Source: Akkermansiaceae bacterium
Lineage (GTDB): Bacteria > Verrucomicrobiota > Verrucomicrobiia > Verrucomicrobiales > Akkermansiaceae
Assembly: GCA_029287105.1 (NCBI GenBank)
Contig: JARFRT010000218.1
Coordinates: forward strand, 1-21,482
Reading direction: 5' to 3'
DNA: 21,482 bases
Part shown: positions 8,303 to 15,905 of the stretch, in pieces
Numbering within the stretch: the stretch's first letter is position 1
Layout of the letters: each line of letters starts with the position of its first letter
Made by a program: the position numbers and the translations under genes
Notes under the pieces: model-generated
What the model saw: the letters and a program-made list of their open reading frames with translations, nothing else
Told to the model about the DNA's origin: nothing
Database searches by the model: none

Positions 8303-9841
8303 CTATTGCATCGAGACGCGCACACGGTCCAGAATCGGTTTGGATGGATTTCGCGTCGTGTCACGAAGGCGAATTTCAAAACCGAAACCGAGTGCGGCGG
8401 GTAAACCGGATAGGTCCAATTCTGCGGGGATGCGTTTGACCTGCTTGGAGAATCCTTTGACGTAGTCGTAGGTCTCCTTGCACTCCTGCCACTTGGTCCA
8501 GGTGTTGAGCTTCCCGTCACCCGTCGTGTCGACCCCGGCACGCACCTCCACCGACTCCACCCATGGTCCCGGGCTGACGTAGTCGGATCTTGTCTGGTTG
8601 ATCAGATAGAATTTCCCTTCGGCAAAGCCGATGTCGGGATCGGGATGCCCATTGCCGATCTCACCACAAAAGGTGAACGGTTCACCGAGCTTGCCGGAGG
8701 TGAACCAGCCGATACGGATCTTTTCGCCCGCCGGATGGTAGTCGCAGAACAGATAATACTGGCCGCCAATGCTGATGGCCGCCCAGTCGCCGAAGGCGTC
8801 CTGTTCCGGCTCGTGCACCTCGTATTCGGCCGTGTTGCTTTTCCAGTCGGGATGTTGCATCCAGTGCGGGTGCTCATAGGTGGCTTTCTTCCCGGTCGGC
8901 TTGGTCCGCTGGTCCACAGCGGGCGGAAGGATTTTGAAATTCTTCTGGCCGTCCCTGCTGACCGCATGCCCCGCCAGTGGAGAGTCCCATGAATGTTTGC
9001 GCGCGTTGATGGGGGTCCAATCCTCGTAGATGACGTGGAAGTTGCCTTTGAGATCCCGGATGAAGGTGCAATCCGAGCCGTCCGAGGGATCCTTGAATGC
9101 CAACCCCATGTTCTTACCGGGAACGCCATCGGTTAGATCATCGTCAATAAACAGATGCGGGTCCTGGTCGTTGGGATAGTCGTAGTAGATGTAGGTCTTG
9201 CCGCCGACCTGCTCGGCGGTGGTCACCCAACGCGACACCTTTTCAGTCACGGGGCCGTGATGGACCCAGTTGACCATGTCCGTGCTCTGCCAGGCATGGT
9301 AGCCGCCCCGGCTGGGCTTGAGCCCGCCAGGAGCGTCGTATTGATGGGGGAAGGGCGTGGTCAGCAAGGGGACGTCGAAACCCTTGAGGGTCGCCGCTTC
9401 CGCTTTGAAGGGCGCCGCCGCTTGCCCACCTCGACTCGGCTTGAAGGGACGGTAGAGACCGAAGAGCCAGTAATCGCCCGGGCCATTCGCCAAGAATACC
9501 GGCGCGTCCTCCAAATTGCCGGGTCCCACACTTTTGACAGGTTCCCAGTTCTGCCATACGGCCGACTGGGTCAGCGTGATTTTATCGAAGGTTTGCTTCT
9601 TTTTGAAGGATTTGACGACGCTGCGGTAGACGGCCGTGTCCGCGGTCGGTGTGGCCATGCCATCGTTGAACTCCAAACTCTCGCTCGTGGCGGCTGCGGA
9701 TTTCCACTCCTCCGTCGTATCGATGCGCCACTCATTCCCGGCATCAGCGGCACTGGCCGCATGGCAAGCGAGCAAGAAGGCCAAGCCGATGACCTTCACA
9801 TTTTTCGAATAATTTACTGTCCTCCCGTAATAGAACTTCAT
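8303..9841 (-). CDS. Secreted GH43-like five-bladed beta-propeller protein (probable glycoside hydrolase)
   Basis: 512 residues from the ATG at 9841. A hydrophobic signal sequence (VIGLAFLLACHAASA) follows a 16-residue N-terminal stretch. A GTG at 9799 would give a more compact signal peptide and is a real alternative. The body shows propeller-like strands common in clans GH43/32/117: NLEDAPVFLANGPGDYWLFG, GGYHAWQSTDMVNW, SDCTFIRDLKGNFHVIYEDW, FGDWAAISIGGQYYLFCDYH and HPDPDIGFAEGKFYLINQTR. Repeated Asp and Glu residues in these strands could be catalytic, but I cannot assign the triad. The C-terminal 110 residues form another beta domain. The product is probably exported to act on a polysaccharide or oligosaccharide. 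It lies 116 bases downstream of the FAD-dependent oxidoreductase on the same strand, so the two probably work together. Confidence 0.7.
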   Translation of the reverse strand: MKFYYGRTVNYSKNVKVIGLAFLLACHAASAADAGNEWRIDTTEEWKSAAATSESLEFNDGMATPTADTAVYRSVVKSFKKKQTFDKITLTQSAVWQNWEPVKSVGPGNLEDAPVFLANGPGDYWLFGLYRPFKPSRGGQAAAPFKAEAATLKGFDVPLLTTPFPHQYDAPGGLKPSRGGYHAWQSTDMVNWVHHGPVTEKVSRWVTTAEQVGGKTYIYYDYPNDQDPHLFIDDDLTDGVPGKNMGLAFKDPSDGSDCTFIRDLKGNFHVIYEDWTPINARKHSWDSPLAGHAVSRDGQKNFKILPPAVDQRTKPTGKKATYEHPHWMQHPDWKSNTAEYEVHEPEQDAFGDWAAISIGGQYYLFCDYHPAGEKIRIGWFTSGKLGEPFTFCGEIGNGHPDPDIGFAEGKFYLINQTRSDYVSPGPWVESVEVRAGVDTTGDGKLNTWTKWQECKETYDYVKGFSKQVKRIPAELDLSGLPAALGFGFEIRLRDTTRNPSKPILDRVRVSMQ

Positions 9842-9957
9842 AGCCAACAGTTACTGCTGAAACCATTCGCATATTTCATCGGATGGATTCTCCGGCTGTT
9901 ACACAGGACAATGGCATCGACATCAAGAGGCTGGACCGCAGTCGTTGATGTGCAATT

Positions 9958-11541
9958 TCACTCATCGGAGATCGGGCGCTTGAGCGGCATGCCGGCTTTA
10001 AGGATTTTTTTCTGAAGTTGATGCATGTCAACATCCTGAACATTGACCCTGTCGTTGATGGCGATGGAGGCCGCCATGCCGGCGACTTCGCCCAGGTGCA
10101 TCCATGTGGGCTCCAGACGAATGGCGCAGAAGGCGACCGCGCTGGATGACACGCAGACGGGCACCAGAAGGTTTTTACACTCGTCCTTTTTCGGCGTGAT
10201 CGCCCGGTAGGGAATGGCGAAATTTTTGCCCTTTTCCCAGATGCGTCCCTCGTTGATGAAGTGGTCTTTATCAAACGCGTAACGGGCGACATGGTGTGAG
10301 TCGATGAAGTGGGAGCCGATGTGAATCACGTCCTTTTTGTCGCGTGTCTCAGTGATGTCCGCCTGCGTCATGATGGTGGCACCTTGCATGCGGCGTGCAG
10401 CACGAATGTAGAGGTAATACGGCCAATGTCCGTTGTCCGCCCACTCGTCTTTGCACAAGCCGTAACGGGCCATATCCTTGCGAACCGCCTCGGGAACGCG
10501 TGGGTCGGTCTTGAGGAACCACAGCAGGCCGTGGGTGTAGTCGCGGTATTTTTGATGGATCTTCTCACGCTCCTCAAAGCTCGCCTCCGCCCAGGCCGTC
10601 TGCTCGCCGGGCATGCTCATCGAAACAATCGCCGCCTGCTTGTTATTGCATTCCCGCTTGGCGCCCGGCAGGCCGTAAAGCGCGAGCACGTTGCCCACGG
10701 TTTTCAACGCACCCGACTCGAGGTTGCGCACCAGCAGTTCATACTGTTTGGAGTCGTAGTGGTCGGGTTTCTCGATCTCGACCGAGTTGTCCGGATCGGT
10801 GGTCAGGTTGAGCCGGATGTTGTAGCAGATCGGATGCGGGCTGGCAGAAAACTCCCTGGGTGGGGAACCCGGCATGATACCGGGCAAGAGTTTGCCGTCC
10901 TCATCATAAGGAGAAATTTTGATCGGTTTGTCGAGGTAACGCACCCCGCCGAGTGATTCGCCATAGGTATCACGCGCCTCGCGTCCCACGGTGTAGGAGA
11001 CGCCGGCGGCGGCCATCAGGTCGCCCTCGTAGGTGGCATCGATGAATACCTTGGCGCGGTAGCTGGTGCCGCCGCGCACGGTTAGCTGCGTGATCCGCCC
11101 ATCCGTCTTGGTTACCCCATCCAGAAGTTGCGCGAAGCGCACCGGCACTTTGGCCTCATGGAGCATTTCCAGAAAGACCTTCTCGGCGACGTGGGAATGC
11201 CAGGTGCGCAGATGGCGCTTGTCCGGATGCTTGAGTTCGGTCCACCCACGGGTTCGGAGGTGGGCCGCGAGCAGGAACCGCTCACTGAGTCCGCCGAAGG
11301 TGCGGGTGTCCATGTGCTCGGACTCATCGCGGTTGAGGCCGCTGGTGCTCAAGCCGCCGACGTGGCGGGTTTGTTCAAGCAGGACCACGGACGCGCCTTC
11401 TCTTGCCGCTGAAATGGCCGCTGTGATCCCGCCGGGCGTGCCGCCGTAAATGACGACGTCGTACGACTCCGCGCCGTGACTATGGATCGAAACAGCAGCC
11501 AGGAAGAGGGCCGCTATGATGGGATGATGAAAGTGTCTCAT
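9958..11541 (-). CDS. Secreted FAD-dependent oxidoreductase (FAD_oxidored family, PF12831-like)
   Basis: 527 residues. A signal peptide at about 1-24 (hydrophobic IIAALFLAAVSIHSHGA) is followed directly by the dinucleotide-binding fold: YDVVIYGGTPGGITAAISAA (27-46), with the glycine motif at 33-38 and Glu56 placed to hold the adenosine ribose. Further family features are HVGGLSTSGLNRDE, KVFIDATYEGDLMAAAGVSY and, near the end, PVCVSSSAVAFCAIRLEPTWMHLGEVAGMAA, which closes the FAD site. Such proteins are common in Verrucomicrobia and Planctomycetes beside sugar hydrolases and sulfatases. Their substrates are mostly unknown, with oxidation of a sugar or polyol as a working guess. A cofactor-binding flavoprotein with a signal sequence may need Tat export, but no twin arginine is seen. 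The GH43-like gene follows. Confidence 0.8.
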   Translation of the reverse strand: MRHFHHPIIAALFLAAVSIHSHGAESYDVVIYGGTPGGITAAISAAREGASVVLLEQTRHVGGLSTSGLNRDESEHMDTRTFGGLSERFLLAAHLRTRGWTELKHPDKRHLRTWHSHVAEKVFLEMLHEAKVPVRFAQLLDGVTKTDGRITQLTVRGGTSYRAKVFIDATYEGDLMAAAGVSYTVGREARDTYGESLGGVRYLDKPIKISPYDEDGKLLPGIMPGSPPREFSASPHPICYNIRLNLTTDPDNSVEIEKPDHYDSKQYELLVRNLESGALKTVGNVLALYGLPGAKRECNNKQAAIVSMSMPGEQTAWAEASFEEREKIHQKYRDYTHGLLWFLKTDPRVPEAVRKDMARYGLCKDEWADNGHWPYYLYIRAARRMQGATIMTQADITETRDKKDVIHIGSHFIDSHHVARYAFDKDHFINEGRIWEKGKNFAIPYRAITPKKDECKNLLVPVCVSSSAVAFCAIRLEPTWMHLGEVAGMAASIAINDRVNVQDVDMHQLQKKILKAGMPLKRPISDE

Positions 11542-11594
11542 GGATGATCTGGCAAGTTGATGCCTACCCTGACGTGGGTCGACTGTTAGTCAAT

Positions 11595-11738
11595 TCATTT
11601 TACCTTTCCGATCCGCATCGCCTCGACCAACTTCTTCCAGCTGCCTTCATTTTTGTTTTTGGCGATGTTCCGGTGTTCCTCGAACTACGGGATGTATGGT
11701 TTAGCCATCAACTCCTCGGTCACATTGATCACATAGCC
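11595..11738 (-). pseudogene. Possible gene remnant with in-frame stop
   Basis: On the minus strand one frame reads RKFTGYVINVTEELMAKPYIP, a TAG stop at 11685-11687, then FEEHRNIAKNKNEGSWKKLV and EAMRIGKVK before TGA at 11595-11597. The amino acid mix looks protein-like, with a charged, amphipathic end, but I recognise no family. It could be chance. If real, it is the decayed 3' end of a gene whose start is lost. Confidence 0.2.
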
Positions 11739-11815
11739 CGTAAATTTACGCCACTGGCAGAAAATCCCGGAATAGCTCGAAACGGACGTCAAAAAATGAA
11801 ACCCTAAACCCGAAT

Positions 11816-11863
11816 AAGTGTAACCCATGTATTGACCCTAAAGTGTTACCTATGTTCTGACCC
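11816..11863. repeat. Imperfect 23-base tandem direct repeat, mobile-element-end-like
   Basis: Two copies, 11816-11838 and 11841-11863, are identical at 19 of 23 positions. Both begin AAGTGT and end TGACCC, with ACC(C/T)ATGT between. Two bases separate the copies. From memory, tandem motifs of this type occur at the ends of IS481/integrase-core-type insertion sequences, where they would be transposase-binding sites. That family link is unverified recall. No transposase gene is nearby, so this would be a remnant or a solo end. Confidence 0.5.
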
Positions 11864-11920
11864 GCACCCCTCCTTCGACAGTCAGAATTCAACAATCATC
11901 ACTCGTCAATCAGCCTCTCC

Positions 11921-11935
11921 GGCCCCGACGGGGCC
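11921..11935. other. GC-rich hairpin after dnaE
   Basis: GGCCCC, a GAC loop and GGGGCC form a perfect six-pair stem about 31 bases past the dnaE stop in the direction of dnaE transcription. No T-run follows on either strand, so it is not a standard intrinsic terminator. It may stabilise the mRNA 3' end. Confidence 0.35.
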
Positions 11936-11965
11936 ACACTGCCGACTCATACTTGACCCCGGCGC

Positions 11966-14900
11966 TTACTCGGTCCACTCCGCCAGCGCCTTGTCGAGAT
12001 CGGCCGATTTCTTGACCCGAAGGTTTTCGCCGACTTCGATGGTCGCGCGTTTGCCGGTGCCGCTTTGAAAGTGCACTTCGACCGGCGTGGAGCCGGGGTG
12101 CTCCTTGAGCACCTGGTGAATGTCCAGGAGGTCTTTTTTGCCATGACGCGCGACCCAGAGGTTGATCTGCAGGGCTCCGTTGCCCGAGGATTTGCGCACT
12201 TTCAGTTCCTTGATCTGAGATCCTGTCAGCCTGAGGGTCTCGGTCCGGTCGTCCACCTGCACATTCGCCTGGAGACGAATGACACTGCCGGACATCAACA
12301 GGCCGGCTTCGCGGGCCGGGCTGTAGCTTTCCGACCAGCACACGACCTCACAGCTACCGGTGAAGTCCTCCATGTGAAGCACGCCAAACGGCTTGCCCTT
12401 GCGGGTCACCTTGTGCTCGACGTGTCGAATCATGCCCGCAAAGGCGTACCGGGCCCGTTTGTCGCGGGTGTCGAGCTCATCCATCAGGCCGATTTTTTCA
12501 AAGCGGTCCGAGTCAATGACACCCCGGTACTTATCCAGGGGGTGGCCACTGGTGTAATAACCTAACAACTCTTTCTCATTGGTGAGCTTTTCATCCTTGG
12601 TCCATTCCTCGACATCCGTTGCCATCACTCCCTGGTCAGGATCGGGCGCCGATCCGGCGAAGTCCATGGTATCAAACAGTGACACCTGCCCCTGCGCCCG
12701 ATCTCGCTGGGCGGAGCTCGAGGAGGCGACCACTTGCTCGACCCGGGCGAACATCCCGGAGCGTGACTCCCCGGTCCAATCGAGGGCTCCGGCCTTAATC
12801 AGGTTCTCCAGGATGCGCTTGTTCACACTGCGGGAGTCGAGCCGGTTGGAAAAGTCCTCCAGACTTTCAAACGGACCCTTGCCCTCGCGTTCGGCAATCG
12901 CCGTGGCCATGGCGCCCTCGCCGACGTTTTTAATCGCCGCCAGTCCGTAGCGGATCGCCATCCGCCCCGAGGGAGTTTTCTCAGGGGCAAAGCGGAGCTT
13001 GGATTGGTTGATATCAGGAGGCAGGACCTCGATATCCATACGATGGCACTCGGAGACAAAGATGCCTATCTTATCCGTGTTGTTCAGCTCGTTAGACAGC
13101 AGGCCCGCCATGAACTCAACCGGGTGATTGGCTTTGAGGTAGGCGGTCCAGTAGGAAATATGGCCGTAACAGGCGGAGTGGGATTTGTTAAACCCGTAGC
13201 CGGCGAAGCCGGCAATCTTATCGAAAATCTGGTTCGCGAGCTGGGCGTCGATGTCGTTGGTCTCCTTGGCGCCAGCGACGAAAATCTCACGCTGTTTCGC
13301 CATCTCCGAGGGCTTTTTCTTACCCATCGCACGGCGCAGAATATCCGCCCCGCCCAGAGTATAACCCGCCAGCAGCTTGGCCGCATTCTGCACCTGCTCC
13401 TGATAAATCATCACCCCGTAGGTGTCCCCACAGATCTCCTCTAACAAATCGTGCTCATACTTGACGGGCTTGATACCTTTTTTGACCTCGATCATCTGAT
13501 CGATGTAATCCATCGCACCCGGCCGGTAGAGCGCGAGCAGATCAATGATGTCGTCGATCCGATCAATCCCGTATTTCCGGCACGTCTCCACCATGCCGCC
13601 GGATTCCAACTGGAATACGCCCATGGTTTCACCCCGGTTCAGAAGCGCCAGGGTGGGTTCGTCCTCGAGGGATATCGTGTTGATGTCGAAGTCCGGCAGG
13701 TGCACACGGATATAGTTCACGGCATCCTGGATGACGGTCATGTTTTTCAGACCCAGAAAGTCCATCTTGAGCAAGCCGAGCTCGGTGATGGCATTCATGT
13801 CACACTGGGTGACCACCTCGCCCTCGTTGCCCCGGGTCAGGGCGCAGTGCTCATCCAGGGCCCGGTCACCGATCACCACCCCGGCGGCGTGCACACCGGT
13901 GTTGCGTTTCAGACCTTCCAGCTTCAGGGCGTAGTCCCAGAGTTCCCGCCAGGTGCTGCTGTTTTCGATGATGTCACGCAGCTCCTGTTTCTCATCATAT
14001 TCCGCCTTCAGTTTGATCCCGGGCTTGGTCTCGATCATTTTCGCCAGCATGTCGGCATCGCCATAGCTGATACCCATAACGCGGGAAACATCGCGGATCA
14101 CACTCTTCGCCCCGAGGGTTCCGTAGGTGATGATGTGAGAAACGGACCGCTCGCCGTACTTCTGGCGGACATACTCGATCACCTCGGGCCGGCGGGTCTG
14201 GCAAAAGTCGATGTCGACATCCGGCGGGCTCACCCGCTCCGGGTTGAGAAAGCGCTCGAAAAGGAGGCCGAAACGCATCGGGCAGATGTCGGTGATGCCC
14301 ATGGTGTAGGCGACCAGCGATCCCGCCGCCGACCCCCGTCCGGGCCCCACGGGGATATCCTGATCACGCGCCCATTGGATGAAGTCCGCGGTGATCAGGA
14401 AGTAGGAGGCAAAGCCGAGTTCGTTGATGGTTTTGATCTCATAATCGAGTCGGTCATCGAGGATTTTCTGCATCTCCCCGACCGATACCTCCTGCCCTTG
14501 TGCCAGCTTTTCGAGTTTGCCATCGGCGTAACGTTGCGCCAGGCCATCAAAGCAGACCTTGTGGAAATATTCCTCGCGGGGCGAACCGTCGGGCGAGTCG
14601 AACTGCGGGTATTTTTCCGAGCTGGTCGGATCCAGGACGAGTTCGACGTTACACTTCTCCGCAATCTCGAGCGTGTTGTCACATGCCCCGGGAAAATCGG
14701 CGAACTGGGCACGCATTTCCTCCGCGGTTTTAAAATAGTGGTCTTCCGGGTAGCGTTTCCTGTTTTCATCCAGCAACAAACGGCCTTGGCCGATACAGAT
14801 CAGGACATCCTGTGCCTCGGCGTCCTCTTTGCCGAGAAAGTGCACGTCGTTGGTGGCGACCATCTTGACGCCGAGCTCCGCGGAGAATGCTTTCAGCTGG

Positions 14901-15490
14901 CTGTTGAGCTCCTGCTGGATTTCCAGGCTCTGGTCATTGAGCTCGAGGTAGAAGTCATCCTGTCCGAAAATATCACACAGACCACGGATCTCGTCGCGTG
15001 CAGCGTCCAGATCGTGTGCCTGAATCCACTCGTTGACGGCGCCATTGACACATCCGCTCAGGCAGATCAGACCCTCTGAAAACTTGGCGAGATGCTCGCG
15101 ATCGATGCGTGGTTCACCGAGGTAGTCACCATCGAGGTGACCGACGGAAACCAGTTTGACAAGATTTTCCCAGCCTGTCTTATTTTTCGCCAGGAGGGTG
15201 AGGTGACTGGCGTTCTTGCGCCCCGGGGTCTCCTTTTTATCGTGCAGCGAGGCCGGCGCCAGATAGACCTCACAGCCGAGGATCGGCTTCACCCCGGCAC
15301 CGCAGGCATTCTGATAGAATTCAACCGCGGCGTAGAGATTGCCGTGGTCGGTCATCGCCACCGCCGGCATACCAAGCTCGGCCGCGCGCGCGACCAGATG
15401 CTTGGTGCGCACCGTGGAATCCAACGTGGAGTACTCGGTGTGGACGTGCAGGTGGACAAAGGAGGGCGAGGAATCAGACGGATCAGGCAT
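11966..15490 (-). CDS. dnaE: DNA polymerase III, alpha subunit (replicative polymerase)
   Basis: About 1174 residues, normal for the DnaE type. It is the catalytic subunit that synthesises the chromosome. The N-terminal PHP domain shows FVHLHVHTEYSTLD, AVAMTDHGNLYAAVEFY and ATNDVHFLGKEDAEAQDVL, with most metal ligands kept. The polymerase core has VGPGRGSAAGSLVAYTMG, the catalytic aspartates in PPDVDIDF (about 421-428) and NTGVHAAGVVIG. The finger and beta-clamp regions and helix-hairpin-helix follow, then an OB-fold (about 1010-1090: ARYAFAGMIRHVEHKVTRKG). I placed the start at the ATG at 15490, just before the PHP domain. A TTG at 15529 would add 13 unconserved residues. Only a weak ribosome site (GGGGAC) precedes it. 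A possible leader reading frame overlaps the start. Confidence 0.97.
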   Translation of the reverse strand: MPDPSDSSPSFVHLHVHTEYSTLDSTVRTKHLVARAAELGMPAVAMTDHGNLYAAVEFYQNACGAGVKPILGCEVYLAPASLHDKKETPGRKNASHLTLLAKNKTGWENLVKLVSVGHLDGDYLGEPRIDREHLAKFSEGLICLSGCVNGAVNEWIQAHDLDAARDEIRGLCDIFGQDDFYLELNDQSLEIQQELNSQLKAFSAELGVKMVATNDVHFLGKEDAEAQDVLICIGQGRLLLDENRKRYPEDHYFKTAEEMRAQFADFPGACDNTLEIAEKCNVELVLDPTSSEKYPQFDSPDGSPREEYFHKVCFDGLAQRYADGKLEKLAQGQEVSVGEMQKILDDRLDYEIKTINELGFASYFLITADFIQWARDQDIPVGPGRGSAAGSLVAYTMGITDICPMRFGLLFERFLNPERVSPPDVDIDFCQTRRPEVIEYVRQKYGERSVSHIITYGTLGAKSVIRDVSRVMGISYGDADMLAKMIETKPGIKLKAEYDEKQELRDIIENSSTWRELWDYALKLEGLKRNTGVHAAGVVIGDRALDEHCALTRGNEGEVVTQCDMNAITELGLLKMDFLGLKNMTVIQDAVNYIRVHLPDFDINTISLEDEPTLALLNRGETMGVFQLESGGMVETCRKYGIDRIDDIIDLLALYRPGAMDYIDQMIEVKKGIKPVKYEHDLLEEICGDTYGVMIYQEQVQNAAKLLAGYTLGGADILRRAMGKKKPSEMAKQREIFVAGAKETNDIDAQLANQIFDKIAGFAGYGFNKSHSACYGHISYWTAYLKANHPVEFMAGLLSNELNNTDKIGIFVSECHRMDIEVLPPDINQSKLRFAPEKTPSGRMAIRYGLAAIKNVGEGAMATAIAEREGKGPFESLEDFSNRLDSRSVNKRILENLIKAGALDWTGESRSGMFARVEQVVASSSSAQRDRAQGQVSLFDTMDFAGSAPDPDQGVMATDVEEWTKDEKLTNEKELLGYYTSGHPLDKYRGVIDSDRFEKIGLMDELDTRDKRARYAFAGMIRHVEHKVTRKGKPFGVLHMEDFTGSCEVVCWSESYSPAREAGLLMSGSVIRLQANVQVDDRTETLRLTGSQIKELKVRKSSGNGALQINLWVARHGKKDLLDIHQVLKEHPGSTPVEVHFQSGTGKRATIEVGENLRVKKSADLDKALAEWTE

Positions 15491-15551
15491 GGGTCCCCGC
15501 CACTCTAGGACGCCGGCGCCACTTGGCAATGCATGAGTGAAAAACGCGCAT
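15483..15551 (-). CDS. Possible 22-residue upstream reading frame in the dnaE leader
   Basis: On the dnaE mRNA, an ATG at 15551 follows AAGGTG by six bases, a better ribosome site than that of dnaE itself. It encodes 22 residues, MRVFHSCIAKWRRRPRVAGT plus His-Ala, and stops at 15483-15485, seven bases into dnaE in another frame. The arrangement would suit translational coupling to dnaE. The start codon sits in the loop of a nine-pair hairpin. There is no homology evidence, and a reading frame this short may be chance. Confidence 0.3.
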   Translation of the reverse strand: MRVFHSCIAKWRRRPRVAGTHA

Positions 15552-15567
15552 GTTTTTCACCTTTTTT
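15537..15567 (+). terminator. Right-facing intrinsic terminator-like hairpin
   Basis: GTGAAAAAC (15537-15545) and GTTTTTCAC (15552-15560) form a perfect nine-pair stem with the six-base loop GCGCAT. It is followed on the + strand by C and six T's (15562-15567), the textbook intrinsic terminator shape although the stem is AT-rich. No + strand gene ends nearby. On the minus strand no T-run follows the stem, so there it would only be a leader hairpin of dnaE. Confidence 0.5.
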
Positions 15568-15736
15568 ACAAATCCTCCTCGTTCCGCTCCAGCGTGCACC
15601 AGTCGTTATCCCACACGCGCTGCATCTTCCCGGCGCGGGGAAATGTTGCGGGTCGACTCCTACAACCCCGCTCCGAAAATCTCCAGCGCAGGGGAGCTTC
15701 GATACTTACGACAAAAAGGACTCTCGCGAAAAACAC

Positions 15737-15788
15737 GCCATGGGCATGGCAACATCAATCCATTTGGCTTTCCAGATATTTAATATCT
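15737..15788. repeat. Two perfect dyads upstream of the 15906 gene
   Basis: Dyad one is GCCATG, GG, CATGGC (15737-15750). Dyad two is AGATATT, T, AATATCT (15774-15788), an AT-rich 15-base palindrome ending 15 bases before the consensus -35 box. Their position upstream of a strong promoter suits binding sites for dimeric regulators; no regulator can be named. The 15491-15905 interval otherwise holds no gene that I can support. Confidence 0.4.
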
Positions 15789-15803
15789 TTGAATCTTCTC
15801 GGA

Positions 15804-15831
15804 TTGACATCACCCCACCGGTCTCTATAAT
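15804..15831 (+). promoter_or_regulatory. Consensus sigma-70 promoter for the zinc-ribbon protein gene
   Basis: TTGACA (15804-15809) and TATAAT (15826-15831) match the housekeeping consensus at all 12 positions with a 16-base spacer. Transcription would begin near 15838, giving a leader of about 68 bases before the ATG at 15906. It is the strongest promoter-like sequence I found in the window. Confidence 0.7.
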
Positions 15832-15905
15832 GCCGCATCGGGATAGGAGCTCGCGAAAAGCCCCGCCCAGCCCGCGAAAAGCGCCACCCCAAACCAGAAG
15901 GATCG

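Larger units (their letters stand above)
11542..11965. other. 424-base region without an intact gene
   Basis: This lies between the oxidoreductase start and the dnaE stop and is AT-richer than its surroundings. I see no complete gene with recognisable domains. It holds interrupted minus-strand coding-like sequence (11595-11738), an imperfect direct repeat (11816-11863) and a GC hairpin (11921-11935), consistent with decay of an inserted element. It must also contain the oxidoreductase promoter, which I could not locate. Confidence 0.5.

Noticed and set aside
13451..15079. Long + strand open frame opposite dnaE
   Set aside because: It lies entirely antisense to the well-conserved dnaE and has no recognisable domain; long antisense frames are common in GC-rich genes.
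15646..15675. tRNA T-arm-like GGGTCGACTCC in the dnaE upstream region
   Set aside because: It lacks one T of the T-loop, has no matching acceptor stem, D-arm or anticodon arm, and the opposing stem bases do not pair in tRNA geometry.
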